Assembly (NCBI RefSeq): GCF_009856415.1
Contig: NZ_WMEZ01000002.1
Location: 496,001-560,000 of the forward strand
Direction of reading: 5' to 3'
DNA: 64,000 bases
Source: Halobacillus litoralis
GTDB taxonomy: Bacteria; Bacillota; Bacilli; Bacillales; Halobacillaceae
Shown: in pieces, positions 36,271 to 44,614 of the stretch
How the letters are laid out: each line of letters starts with the position of its first letter
Numbering within the stretch: the stretch's first letter is position 1
Notes under the pieces: model-generated
What the model was told of the DNA's origin: nothing
Seen by the model: only the letters and a program-made list of their open reading frames with translations
The model's database searches: none
Translations under genes and position numbers: made by a program

Positions 36271-36287
36271 CTCATCGCTCATGACTA
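36271..36287 (-). promoter_or_regulatory. HutP-binding RNA site (NAG-N4-NAG-N4-NAG)
   Basis: On the transcript: UAG-UCAU-GAG-CGAU-GAG, three NAG triplets with exact four-base spacing, directly abutting the terminator stem. HutP of B. subtilis recognises NAG triplets with this spacing. Another UAG lies nine bases upstream. Confidence 0.72.
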
Positions 36288-36302
36288 TAGGCCACCTATT
36301 CT

Positions 36303-36740
36303 TTATATATGATTGATACCGAGTCCAAATGTCTCATGTTCCAAACCTTTTACCGGCGCCCCGATTGTTCCATAAAAAGCCACGGCGATCCACTCGCCTT
36401 CTTCTGATCGGTCATAAGGCTTTCCACGTACGACGGCAAAACGCAGTCCAACGGTCCGCATCATATTGCCGACCCCAATCTGTCCCCGCGTTACGCCCTG
36501 CAAGGATTCTAAAATCGCATGATACAGCGCGTGCGTCTCCCTGTAGACATGTTCAGAGATAATACCGTTTCGCTTAGCCGCTGTTTCGACGGCTGCAATC
36601 ACTTTTTGAACTTCCATCGAACCTGCTTTCCCCTGGCAGTACTCCACCTGTTCGAACGCGTCTATAAAAAGCTCCCTCTCGCTCTCATCCAGGGAAGCAA
36701 GCAGCATCGCAAGCTTTCCTATTTTCACCGTTTGGGTCAT
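36303..36740 (-). CDS. hutP: Hut operon antiterminator protein HutP
   Basis: RNA-binding regulator that, with histidine and a metal ion, binds the leader and prevents termination before hutH. The 145-residue protein is collinear with B. subtilis HutP, including [46 protein letters not shown], where the histidines bind the metal. First gene of the operon. Confidence 0.96.
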   Translation of the reverse strand: MTQTVKIGKLAMLLASLDESERELFIDAFEQVEYCQGKAGSMEVQKVIAAVETAAKRNGIISEHVYRETHALYHAILESLQGVTRGQIGVGNMMRTVGLRFAVVRGKPYDRSEEGEWIAVAFYGTIGAPVKGLEHETFGLGINHI

Positions 36741-36777
36741 ACCATCTCCACCCTGCTTATCACTAATAACTACTTAA

Positions 36778-36806
36778 ATTGTAACCGCTTTCTTAAATGT
36801 CCGCAA
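36778..36806 (-). promoter_or_regulatory. hut promoter with overlapping cre
   Basis: Minus strand -35 TTGCGG (36801-36806), 17-bp spacer, -10 TACAAT (36778-36783). A cre-like AGAAAGCGGTTACA (36780-36793, one mismatch) overlaps the spacer and -10, so CcpA would compete with RNA polymerase. Confidence 0.6.
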
Positions 36807-36810
36807 TACA

Positions 36811-36844
36811 AAAAAGATGACCTCATCCAAACGGACCAGGTCAT
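36811..36844 (-). terminator. Short hairpin ending the DUF624 gene
   Basis: Minus strand ATGACCT / AGGTCAT stem around the stop codon, followed by CTTTTTTG. The stem uses the same GGTCAT word as the palindromic repeat family and may be a degenerate member. Confidence 0.55.
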
Positions 36845-37536
36845 ACAGTATTTTCCATGTTATTCAGTTTCAAATAAAGCCTGTAGTAGGCGGAGAAAGC
36901 GAGAAAGGCGATGATGGATCCGGTGAAGATCGGAATGATCAGCGGGAAAATGTACAGACTGACGGCCAGGATGAATCCTGAGCTGATTGCGACTGTCAAA
37001 AACAGCACCGGGCTGACAAATGTAAGCATAAATGCTTTTTTCAGCGCTGCTCCTACTTTTAAATCAAAATGGACAAGCGTACTGAACGTATTAATGGTGT
37101 ATACGAACAATAAGATTCCCAAGATGAGAAACAGATTCATGAGCAGGGAACTCATCGTAGAAAAATAATAGAGATCAGCGCCAAGCACACTCCACAAAAT
37201 CGTAAGAACGATTCCAGCCTTCATGCTGTTTTTGTAATTCTCTTTGTAATAGCTGAGGTAAGACCGATCAGCTGTTTCTTTATGATCCTTCCTCACCCAG
37301 TCGCGCGCTTTTGCAAACATGGCGGTCGTGGCAGGGAAAAAGATGAAAGGCAGCAAGAGGACAAGCGGCGGCAGCAAATACCACAATTCCTGTATGTCTC
37401 CCACGTTCAATAAGCTCAACAATAATAGTGCGACTGGCAAATTGAACAACGCCCACTGAAGGTTGGTTAATGCGAATTTACTGATCCACTCGCTAACGGC
37501 ATAAAGGCCGCCTCTGATTCCTGATGACTGTTTCAT
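36841..37536 (-). CDS. DUF624 (YesL/YesV-type) membrane protein
   Basis: A 231-residue protein with five to six membrane helices and the family pattern LTNLQWALFNLPVALLLL near the N-terminus and PATTAMFAKARDWVRK (about 79-94). DUF624 proteins are usually encoded beside sugar ABC transporters and may assist them. The start is the ATG after AGGAAGGGG. A promoter could lie in the repeat upstream; I see no clear one. Confidence 0.83.
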   Translation of the reverse strand: MKQSSGIRGGLYAVSEWISKFALTNLQWALFNLPVALLLLSLLNVGDIQELWYLLPPLVLLLPFIFFPATTAMFAKARDWVRKDHKETADRSYLSYYKENYKNSMKAGIVLTILWSVLGADLYYFSTMSSLLMNLFLILGILLFVYTINTFSTLVHFDLKVGAALKKAFMLTFVSPVLFLTVAISSGFILAVSLYIFPLIIPIFTGSIIAFLAFSAYYRLYLKLNNMENTV

Positions 37537-37555
37537 AATCTTCCCCTTCCTAATT

Positions 37556-37681
37556 AGAAAAGCGCAAGCGCCCCGAGAGACACAACACACATAAGCAAAA
37601 CGGCCGTAGGAAGGTGCTGGTTCCTTCTTCCTTTCAACAGATTATTTGCTTATGTCGCGAGCGCCCGGGCGCTGGAGCTGT
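37556..37681. repeat. Palindromic GCGCAAGCGCC element
   Basis: About 125 bp with inverted ends (AGCGCAAGCGCCCC and GAGCGCCCGGGCGCT) and inner arms ACATAAGCAAA / TTTGCTTATGT. AAAAGCGCAAGCGCC ends are common in dispersed repeats of Bacillaceae. No coding capacity. Confidence 0.7.
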
Positions 37682-37712
37682 CCCCACACTTCTTTGACCC
37701 TTTGTAAAAATA

Positions 37713-37740
37713 AAAACCCCTCAAAAGTCAGAGGGGTTTT
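37713..37740 (-). terminator. Terminator of the epimerase operon
   Basis: AAAACCCCTC / GAGGGGTTTT, eight-base loop; on the minus strand a U-rich TTTTATTTTTAC tail follows. Confidence 0.87.
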
Positions 37741-37752
37741 GCTGTTTCCAAA

Positions 37753-38721
37753 TTAAGCCCACCACATCTCCGTTGCCGGTTCTTCAATCAGCACAGATTT
37801 CAAGTTTTTCACGGCTTGATTGAATCCTTCGTTGATCGACATGATCGGATCTTCGTGCTCGATACTGACGACATGATCATAGCCGTACGTACGGAGTGCA
37901 CTGATGATGTTGGACCATTCTTCGATTCCGTGACCGTATCCGACGGAGCGGAAACTCCATGCGCGCGTCTGCACGTTTCCGTAATTCTGCATGTCTGTCA
38001 GACCGTACATGTTGACGTTATCCTGATCGATGTACGTATCTTTTGCATGGAAGTGATGGATCGCATTTTCTTTACCCAAAATCTTGATTGCTGCTACTGG
38101 GTCGATGCCCTGCCACCACAAGTGACTTGGATCCAGGTTCGCTCCGATGGCATCACTTGTCGCTTCACGAAGTTTCAACATCGTGTAAGGCGTGTGGACA
38201 AGGAACCCTGCGTGCAGTTCAAGACCGACTTTGACGTTATGTTCTTCGGCAAACTTCCCTTGTTCTTTCCAATAAGGGATCAGTTTTTCGTTCCACTGCC
38301 ATTCTAACACATCTGAATATTCCGGTGGCCATGGAGTGACCGGCCAGTTCGGAGCGGTATCGTTTTCGTGTCCGCCTGGTGTACCTGAGAAAGTATTCAC
38401 CACAGGTACATCCATCAAGTTTGCTAGTCTTACCGATTTCACAAACGCTTCATGAGACTCTTCAGCGAAGGCTTTATCCGGTGATACCGGGTTGCCGTGA
38501 CAGCTGAAAGCACTGATGGTAAGCCCGCGGTCATGAACTTTCTTTAAGTACTCGTTTCGTTTCTCTTCACTTTCAAGTAGCTCATCTACGTTACAGTGAG
38601 CATTGCCAGGGTAGCCGCCTGTCCCGATTTCGACCGCTTTCAAACCTGCTTCTTTCGCGTGGTCCAACATCTCTTCAAAGGATTTATCGGAAAATAATAC
38701 CGTAAAAACGCCTAATTTCAT
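37753..38721 (-). CDS. Sugar phosphate isomerase/epimerase (AP_endonuc_2 TIM barrel)
   Basis: A 322-residue TIM-barrel enzyme with metal-binding residues in VGLELHAGFLVHTP, GANLDPSHLWWQGIDP, HFHAKD and SIEHEDP, the typical E-D-H-E set. Relatives include IolE/IolI and YcjR, which epimerises or processes 3-keto-glycosides. It is downstream of two Gfo/Idh dehydrogenases and ThuA, supporting a role on an oxidised sugar. The ATG has GGAGGAG about ten bases upstream; an earlier TTG is less likely. Confidence 0.87.
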   Translation of the reverse strand: MKLGVFTVLFSDKSFEEMLDHAKEAGLKAVEIGTGGYPGNAHCNVDELLESEEKRNEYLKKVHDRGLTISAFSCHGNPVSPDKAFAEESHEAFVKSVRLANLMDVPVVNTFSGTPGGHENDTAPNWPVTPWPPEYSDVLEWQWNEKLIPYWKEQGKFAEEHNVKVGLELHAGFLVHTPYTMLKLREATSDAIGANLDPSHLWWQGIDPVAAIKILGKENAIHHFHAKDTYIDQDNVNMYGLTDMQNYGNVQTRAWSFRSVGYGHGIEEWSNIISALRTYGYDHVVSIEHEDPIMSINEGFNQAVKNLKSVLIEEPATEMWWA

Positions 38722-38743
38722 GAACAATCTCCTCCTGCTAAGT

Positions 38744-39781
38744 TTATAGTTTCACACTCGTACCTGTTTCACTGCTTTGATAGATCGCTTCCATCAGCTT
38801 CGTCACTTTCAAAGCCTGCTCCGGCTTCACGACTAATTCATCATTTCCTAAACAGCTGTCGATAAAGTTTTCTGCCTGAGCGAGACCAGGTGTCGGTTCG
38901 CCTTCACGGATTTTCGCTGTACTATCGAGCAGCGCTCCGTATTTGGCTTGATAAAGTTCAAATGGATAGACACTAAGGCCACCGTCGACACCGGAGATCG
39001 AAAGCGATGTATGGTCTTCCTTGATATTAGCCGCCCACGAACACTCAAACTGAAGCGACTCTCCGTTTTCAAACGTAATATAACTCGTCACATGGTCATC
39101 GACGTTGAACGTTTCATGATTGAACGCTCCCCAGTCGTTCACCTGTCCCGGTGTTTTACTCAACCGATCGTAGGTGCGTCCCATCACTTCGACAGGTTTT
39201 GGGTCATCAAGGAGCCAAAGCGCAAGGTCAAGCAAATGACATCCAAAGTCAATCAAGCTGCCGCCGCCTTGCAAATCTTTGTTTGTGAATACACCCCAGC
39301 CTGGCACTTTCCGGCGTCGCATCGCCTGGACTCTCGTTACGAGAGGATCGCCAATTTCATTATTGAGGATCGCTTTTTTAGCCAGCTGCGCTTCCGGTGT
39401 GTATCGGTAATGATAGGCGATGGATAAAAGGCGGTCATTTTTCTTCGCTGCTTCCATCATGGCTTCGCATTCTTCTGTCGTAATCGCCATCGGCTTCTCA
39501 CATAGCACGTGAACCCCAGCTTCAAGGGCGGCAATGGAAATTTCGGCATGAAACTTGTTCGGCGTACAAATCGTGACCGCATCGACCTTTTCGAACATAT
39601 CTTGATAATCTTTGAAAACGTAGGGAATCTGATGGGCTTCGGCTACTTCTTCCGCTCGTCCTTCATTCACATCTTGGACAGCCGTCAGCTCCACTTTGTC
39701 TTTTAAATCAAGGAAAGAGGGAATATGCCGCCCTTGGGCAATTCCCCCTACTCCGATGATTCCCATTTTCAAACGTGTCAT
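38744..39781 (-). CDS. Gfo/Idh/MocA-family NAD(P)-dependent oxidoreductase (first)
   Basis: A 345-residue sugar dehydrogenase with the Rossmann motif GIIGVGGIAQGRHIP (8-22), the catalytic region CEKPMAIT (about 94-101) and GGGSLIDFGCHLLDLALWL (about 172-190) with the active-site Asp/His pair. Substrate unknown; ThuB/YcjS-type enzymes of the family oxidise C3 of a glucoside. It overlaps the next upstream dehydrogenase by four bases. Confidence 0.9.
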   Translation of the reverse strand: MTRLKMGIIGVGGIAQGRHIPSFLDLKDKVELTAVQDVNEGRAEEVAEAHQIPYVFKDYQDMFEKVDAVTICTPNKFHAEISIAALEAGVHVLCEKPMAITTEECEAMMEAAKKNDRLLSIAYHYRYTPEAQLAKKAILNNEIGDPLVTRVQAMRRRKVPGWGVFTNKDLQGGGSLIDFGCHLLDLALWLLDDPKPVEVMGRTYDRLSKTPGQVNDWGAFNHETFNVDDHVTSYITFENGESLQFECSWAANIKEDHTSLSISGVDGGLSVYPFELYQAKYGALLDSTAKIREGEPTPGLAQAENFIDSCLGNDELVVKPEQALKVTKLMEAIYQSSETGTSVKL

Positions 39782-40818
39782 TTCGTGACTTTCTCCAGGC
39801 TGCTGATTTGTCTCGTTTCGCCTGAGCGGAGGGCACCGAGGATGACTTCCAATGATTTCATACCTTCTTCTCCAGTGATCAGAGGCTCGGTATCATTCAC
39901 AATGCTGTCAACGAAGTGGTCGATGACATGAGAATTGCTTTGTCCGCCTTCTTCGTTGGATTGAATTTTTCCAAGCTGATAATTGACGATATCGCCATTC
40001 GTGTATTGTGCGATCAAGGAGTATTCTGGATCGTCTTCAAGGCGAAGCGTTCCTTTTTCCCCGTAGATCACGGTTGAGTTGTCTTCGTTCGGATTGTAAG
40101 CCCAGCTCGCTGCCATCGTTCCGACAACGCCAGATTGAGAACGTAGAATACAGACGGCATTATCATCGACCGTGATGTCTTTCTTCGCATTGTTCTCGAC
40201 AAAACCTGCGACCTCCACGAATTCTTCGCCAAGGATGTAACGGAGCAAGTCTGCTTTATGTACTCCTAAATCACCCATGGCGCCGATGAACGCCTGATCT
40301 TTCTTGAAGAACCAGCTGTTTTCTCCTTCTGCACTCCATCCTTCCGGTCCACCGTGGCCGAAAGCCGTACGGAAACTGTACACTTTTCCGATTGAACCTG
40401 ATTCGATCAGTTCTTTCGCTTTCACGTGAGACGGCACAAAACGTTGGTTGTGTGCGATCATCAATTTCTTACCGTTCTTCTCTGCTGCTTGAATCATTTC
40501 TTCTGCCTCTTCTTTGGAAGTCGCCATCGGCTTTTCACACAGGACATGTGCACCGGCATTCAGTGCAGCAATGGAGACGGGTGCATGCAAGTAGTTCGGC
40601 AGGCACACGCTCACCGCGTCCACTTCTTCTTTCTTTAACAGCTCTTCATAGTCTGTGTAAAGAGTCGCACCGTGCAAAAGCGCTACTTCCCTCGCACGTT
40701 CTTCAACAATGTCACAGACCGCTTTGACTTCAACATTTTCATTCGCAACGTATTCCGGAAGGTGACGATTTTGAGCAATGCTTCCGCATCCAATTACAGC
40801 AATTTTCAATTGTGTCAT
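39778..40818 (-). CDS. Gfo/Idh/MocA-family NAD(P)-dependent oxidoreductase (second)
   Basis: A 346-residue paralogue of its neighbour (same VIGCGSIAQNRHLPEY, CEKPMATSKEEAEEMI and GAMGDLGVHKADLLRYI landmarks). The pair could act in opposite directions (oxidation then re-reduction at another carbon), as in dehydrogenase-epimerase-dehydrogenase routes. Follows thuA by 14 bases. Confidence 0.9.
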   Translation of the reverse strand: MTQLKIAVIGCGSIAQNRHLPEYVANENVEVKAVCDIVEERAREVALLHGATLYTDYEELLKKEEVDAVSVCLPNYLHAPVSIAALNAGAHVLCEKPMATSKEEAEEMIQAAEKNGKKLMIAHNQRFVPSHVKAKELIESGSIGKVYSFRTAFGHGGPEGWSAEGENSWFFKKDQAFIGAMGDLGVHKADLLRYILGEEFVEVAGFVENNAKKDITVDDNAVCILRSQSGVVGTMAASWAYNPNEDNSTVIYGEKGTLRLEDDPEYSLIAQYTNGDIVNYQLGKIQSNEEGGQSNSHVIDHFVDSIVNDTEPLITGEEGMKSLEVILGALRSGETRQISSLEKVTK

Positions 40819-40832
40819 AGTAAAAGCTCCTT

Positions 40833-41555
40833 TTATGATTTAGTCGAAATTTCTTCTAAAGGTTGAGCATTTCCGTAAACAGGTGTCGGCGTTTCTGTGT
40901 TGTTCGCCCATTTCACACCATTACGGATGACGGTTTGTACTTCTTTGTTGTAATACGTTGGATACGTTTCATGCCCCGGACGGAAATAAAAGACTTTCCC
41001 TCTTCCACGACGGAAAGTAGCCCCGCTACGGAACACTTCTCCACCTTCAAACCAGCTGACGAAAATCAATTCTTCAGGAGTCGGGATATCAAAATGTTCG
41101 CCATACATTTCTTCTTTTTCAATTTCAATGAACTCTCCGATGCCTTCTGTGATCGGGTGACTCGGATCGACGACCCAGATGCGTTCCTTTTCATCCGCTT
41201 CACGCCACTTCAAATCACAGGATGTGCCCATCAACTTTTTGAACGGCTTAGAAAAGTGAGCCGAGTGAAGAACGACCAGTCCCATGCCTTCGAGTACACG
41301 CTGCTTTACTTTTTCCGCGATTTCATCCTGCACTTCATCATGGGCTTTATGTCCCCACCAAACAAGTACATCTGTTTCTGCTAGCACTTCATCGGTCAAT
41401 CCATGCTCTTCCTCATCTAAAGTCGCTGTTTTCACATTTTCATGGTCTTCGCCAAGAAAATCAGCGATGGCACTATGAATGCCCTCTGGATAAATATCTG
41501 CGACAACCTGGTTTTCTTTTTCGTGACGGTTTTCATTCCATACTAGTACGTTCAT
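40833..41555 (-). CDS. ThuA family protein
   Basis: A 240-residue class-I glutamine-amidotransferase-like domain of the ThuA (trehalose utilisation) family: [35 protein letters not shown] and [16 protein letters not shown]. In Sinorhizobium ThuA works with the dehydrogenase ThuB on trehalose-type sugars via 3-keto intermediates. The ATG at 41555 has AGGGGA at a good distance; another ATG two codons upstream is too close. First gene of the catabolic operon. Confidence 0.88.
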   Translation of the reverse strand: MNVLVWNENRHEKENQVVADIYPEGIHSAIADFLGEDHENVKTATLDEEEHGLTDEVLAETDVLVWWGHKAHDEVQDEIAEKVKQRVLEGMGLVVLHSAHFSKPFKKLMGTSCDLKWREADEKERIWVVDPSHPITEGIGEFIEIEKEEMYGEHFDIPTPEELIFVSWFEGGEVFRSGATFRRGRGKVFYFRPGHETYPTYYNKEVQTVIRNGVKWANNTETPTPVYGNAQPLEEISTKS

Positions 41556-41605
41556 GTTCATTCCCCTTTTCTGTAAAAATAAGCGCTTTCTTTCTGCGAA
41601 AAAAA

Positions 41606-42646
41606 TTAGTCCATTTGTTTGATCGTTTTTCTTGGGTGACAGGAATCCCGCTCTACGATGACCGTCGGAATGATGATGCTTTTTTTGATCATGTCCGGCC
41701 TGTTCAATAAATCGATCAAGCTCCTGGCTGATTCATGACCCAATTGAAACGACTGAGTATCCACTGTTGTGAGTGCGGGATTTGATAAACGGGCAATCAT
41801 CGTGTTGTTGAACCCGACGATGCTCATATCCTCCGGCAGGTTCAAACCTTTGGAGGTCAATGCTCTCATGACGGTCAATGCATTATAATCGTCAGTGATG
41901 ACAAGGCCTGACGGCGGGTCCTCGACCTGCAGCAGTTCATCCACCACTTGCTCGGCATCCGCCAGTCCGGTTTGAATATTTTTTTGTAAATTTTTGTCTT
42001 CCTCTAAATGACCATTCGCCAATGCTTGTCGAAATCCTTCTAAACGGTCCCGGGCCACTTCAAAATGAGAATCCCCTCCGATGAAGCCGATCCTCTCATG
42101 ACCCAGTTGAATCAAATAATCCGTCACTTCTTTACTTGCGAGAATGTTGTCATTATCGACAAACATCGTTTCACCTGCCCGGTTGACAGGTTTTCCGACC
42201 ATCACGAAAGGAAAATTACAATCCCTTAAATACGGGACGACTTGATCATCTTCACGGGAGTATAAGACGATGACCCCATCGACCCGTTTTCCCTGCACCA
42301 TTTTGACAACTTCTTTGAAGATGGCTTCTTCCGTGTTTCCAGTCGTCAAATAAATGCTGTAATCCTCTTCATGACATGCATCGCTGATTCCCCTCAACAA
42401 TTCTGAGAAAAAAGGGTTATCAAAAGAGTGGACAGAAGAAACTTTGGTTACAATCCCGATCGTCTGCGTCGATTGACTGACAAGGACGCGGCCGTTGTAA
42501 TTGATGTGATACCCCAATTCCTCCATCACTTTTCTCACTTTCCGCTTCGTCCGTTCACTGATCCGCGGACTATCGGAGATGACTCTGGATACCGTAGAAG
42601 GAGCGACATTCGCAACTCTCGCCACATCTTTAATTGTGACAGACAC
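41606..42646 (-). CDS. LacI-family transcriptional regulator
   Basis: Sugar-responsive repressor of 346 residues. [28 protein letters not shown] is the LacI helix-turn-helix and the hinge follows near residue 60; the effector domain ends [16 protein letters not shown] lies eight bases before the GTG at 42644-42646, better than the ATG two codons upstream which is only two bases away. It sits between the catabolic and transport genes and probably controls both. CG-centred palindromes upstream of the transport operon are candidate sites. Confidence 0.88.
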   Translation of the reverse strand: MSVTIKDVARVANVAPSTVSRVISDSPRISERTKRKVRKVMEELGYHINYNGRVLVSQSTQTIGIVTKVSSVHSFDNPFFSELLRGISDACHEEDYSIYLTTGNTEEAIFKEVVKMVQGKRVDGVIVLYSREDDQVVPYLRDCNFPFVMVGKPVNRAGETMFVDNDNILASKEVTDYLIQLGHERIGFIGGDSHFEVARDRLEGFRQALANGHLEEDKNLQKNIQTGLADAEQVVDELLQVEDPPSGLVITDDYNALTVMRALTSKGLNLPEDMSIVGFNNTMIARLSNPALTTVDTQSFQLGHESARSLIDLLNRPDMIKKSIIIPTVIVERDSCHPRKTIKQMD

Positions 42647-42753
42647 GCCCATCGCCTCCTTTCCTCTATTCATCTTTCATTTTCTACCCTAACCAATGGA
42701 ATGTATCGGAATGACTGATGTTCAAAACCCCTTATTTAAGAAGTGTTGAAAAC

Positions 42754-43578
42754 TTATTTGACAGCACCCTCGGATACGCCATTGATGATTTGTTTTTGAG
42801 CGAAGAAGTAGCCGATAATGACTGGCAGAATAGCGATCGTCAGACCGGCAAGTGCCAAGTGCCATTGTTTCGTGTATTGGCCGAAGAAGTAGAACATCTT
42901 CAGTGGAATCGTCGCATTGGACTCACTCAATACAAGAGATGGAAGGAGATAATCGTTCCAGATCCAAATGACGTTCAAGATCGCTACGGTTACGGAAATC
43001 GGCTTCAACAATGGGAAAATGATGTACCAGAACGTTTGGAAACGGTTCGCTCCATCGATGATGGCCGCTTCGTCCATGGACTTCGAGATCCCTGTCATCG
43101 CTCCGTGATAAAGGAAGATCGACAAACTACAACCGAAACCTAGGTACATGAAAATCAATCCACCAGCGTTCAACATGTCCGCCTGTCCGAAAATAGAGAC
43201 GAGTGGAATCATGACCGACTGGAACGGGATCAACATCGCAGCAACGAAGATGAAAAAGATGATGCCGCTGAGTTTACTTTTGTTCCTCGCTAAGGCGTAT
43301 CCAGCCATAGAAGAGAACAGGATGATGATGGCGATACTTAAACCTGTGATCAGAACAGAGTTGAACAGTGATTTCAAGAATGCCAGGTCAATGAATGCTT
43401 CTACAAAGTTTGAGAATACAGCTTCTTCCGGGAACCCTAGGACGCCAGAAAAGATGTCCCGCTTTGTTTTGAATGCGTTGACAATCATCAAATAGAAAGG
43501 CGCAATCCAGATGAGACCAAGCAGAAGGCCGAGAATTTCAATGGAGATTAAATTCCGTTTTTCTTTATTCTTTTTCAT
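42754..43578 (-). CDS. CUT1 sugar ABC permease (MalG type), second system
   Basis: A 274-residue permease with six helices and EAA loop DEAAIIDGANRFQTFWYIIFPLLKP (about 175-199). The start ATG shares one base with the stop of the partner permease. Works with the next two genes to import the sugar handled by the ThuA/dehydrogenase operon. Confidence 0.93.
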   Translation of the reverse strand: MKKNKEKRNLISIEILGLLLGLIWIAPFYLMIVNAFKTKRDIFSGVLGFPEEAVFSNFVEAFIDLAFLKSLFNSVLITGLSIAIIILFSSMAGYALARNKSKLSGIIFFIFVAAMLIPFQSVMIPLVSIFGQADMLNAGGLIFMYLGFGCSLSIFLYHGAMTGISKSMDEAAIIDGANRFQTFWYIIFPLLKPISVTVAILNVIWIWNDYLLPSLVLSESNATIPLKMFYFFGQYTKQWHLALAGLTIAILPVIIGYFFAQKQIINGVSEGAVK

Positions 43579-44438
43579 TACATCTCAACCTCCCGTTTCT
43601 TGTTGTAATACACTTGCGTCAATGCGATGACAGCAACGATCAAGAAGAAAATGACGGCTTTGGCCTGAGCGTAAGCCATTTGATTATCAGAGAACGCGGT
43701 ACGGACAATTTCCATCGCTACCATTTGTGTCGAGTTGAATGGTCCGCCGTTTGTCAGGGATAAGTTTTGGTCATAGATCTTGAAGGCCATGGAAAGCGTC
43801 AAGAACATACTGACCGTAAAGGCCGGTGCAACGAGCGGGAACGTAATGTTTTTGAAGCGTTGGAAGCTGCTTGCTCCGTCGATTTTCGCTGCTTCAATCA
43901 ACTCTTTCGGAATGTTTTCAAGGTAAGCAATGTAAATGATCATGATATATCCAGCCATCTGCCATGCGGTCAGGATGACAAGACCCCAGAAACCAGTGTT
44001 CGTCGTAGACAGCCAACCGTTCAATCCCTCAATTCCGGTAAGGCCCGCAATATCTCCAAATACACTGATGAAAATGAACTGCCAGATAAACCCTAAAATC
44101 AGACCACCGATCAAGTTCGGCATAAAGAATACGGTACGCAGAAGGTTCCCTGATTTGATGTTACGTGTAACAAGAAGAGCCAGTCCAAGACCCATGATGT
44201 TCAAAAGGATGACGGTTACAACGGCGAATTTAACCGTAAACCAGATCGAGTCCATGAATTCACTTTCTTGGAAAAGGTTGATGTAATTCTCAAAACCTAT
44301 GAATGCATTTGCTGTAATCCCGTTCCAATCCGTGAAGGAATAGAAGAGACCATATAAGAAAGGAATGACGACGACTATACCAAGACCCATGATCACCGGC
44401 GTCAGGAACAGCCAGAAAGATAAACTTCGATTCTGCAT
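43578..44438 (-). CDS. CUT1 sugar ABC permease (MalF type), second system
   Basis: A 286-residue permease with six helices and EAA loop IEAAKIDGASSFQRFKNITFPLVAP (about 188-212). AGGAGTAAT precedes the ATG. No ATPase is encoded here, so a shared MsmX-type ATPase is expected. Confidence 0.93.
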   Translation of the reverse strand: MQNRSLSFWLFLTPVIMGLGIVVVIPFLYGLFYSFTDWNGITANAFIGFENYINLFQESEFMDSIWFTVKFAVVTVILLNIMGLGLALLVTRNIKSGNLLRTVFFMPNLIGGLILGFIWQFIFISVFGDIAGLTGIEGLNGWLSTTNTGFWGLVILTAWQMAGYIMIIYIAYLENIPKELIEAAKIDGASSFQRFKNITFPLVAPAFTVSMFLTLSMAFKIYDQNLSLTNGGPFNSTQMVAMEIVRTAFSDNQMAYAQAKAVIFFLIVAVIALTQVYYNKKREVEM

Positions 44439-44571
44439 GTATTACTCCTCCAATGCTTTAAGCGGCACGAACCGCGCGTTATGATATCGATCTCATATGA
44501 TTGGATAAAACATCCCATCTATTAACATACTTACCTATTTAAATATCCTAATAGAGGGGATCTTTTATAGT

Positions 44572-44600
44572 ACCAGTAAGGGCAGCAAGCCCTTACTGGT
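44572..44600 (-). promoter_or_regulatory. Hairpin without U-tract between binding protein and permeases
   Basis: ACCAGTAAGGGC / GCCCTTACTGGT (12 perfect pairs, five-base loop) just after the binding-protein stop, not followed by T residues on the transcribed strand. It probably protects the upstream message or gives partial termination, so more binding protein than permease is made. Confidence 0.6.
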
Positions 44601-44614
44601 TCCAATTCTACTGA

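Noticed and set aside
41581-41588. AAGCGCTT ahead of thuA as a cre
   Set aside because: Only the core matches; the outer positions miss the consensus, so it could equally be an unrelated LacI site or chance.
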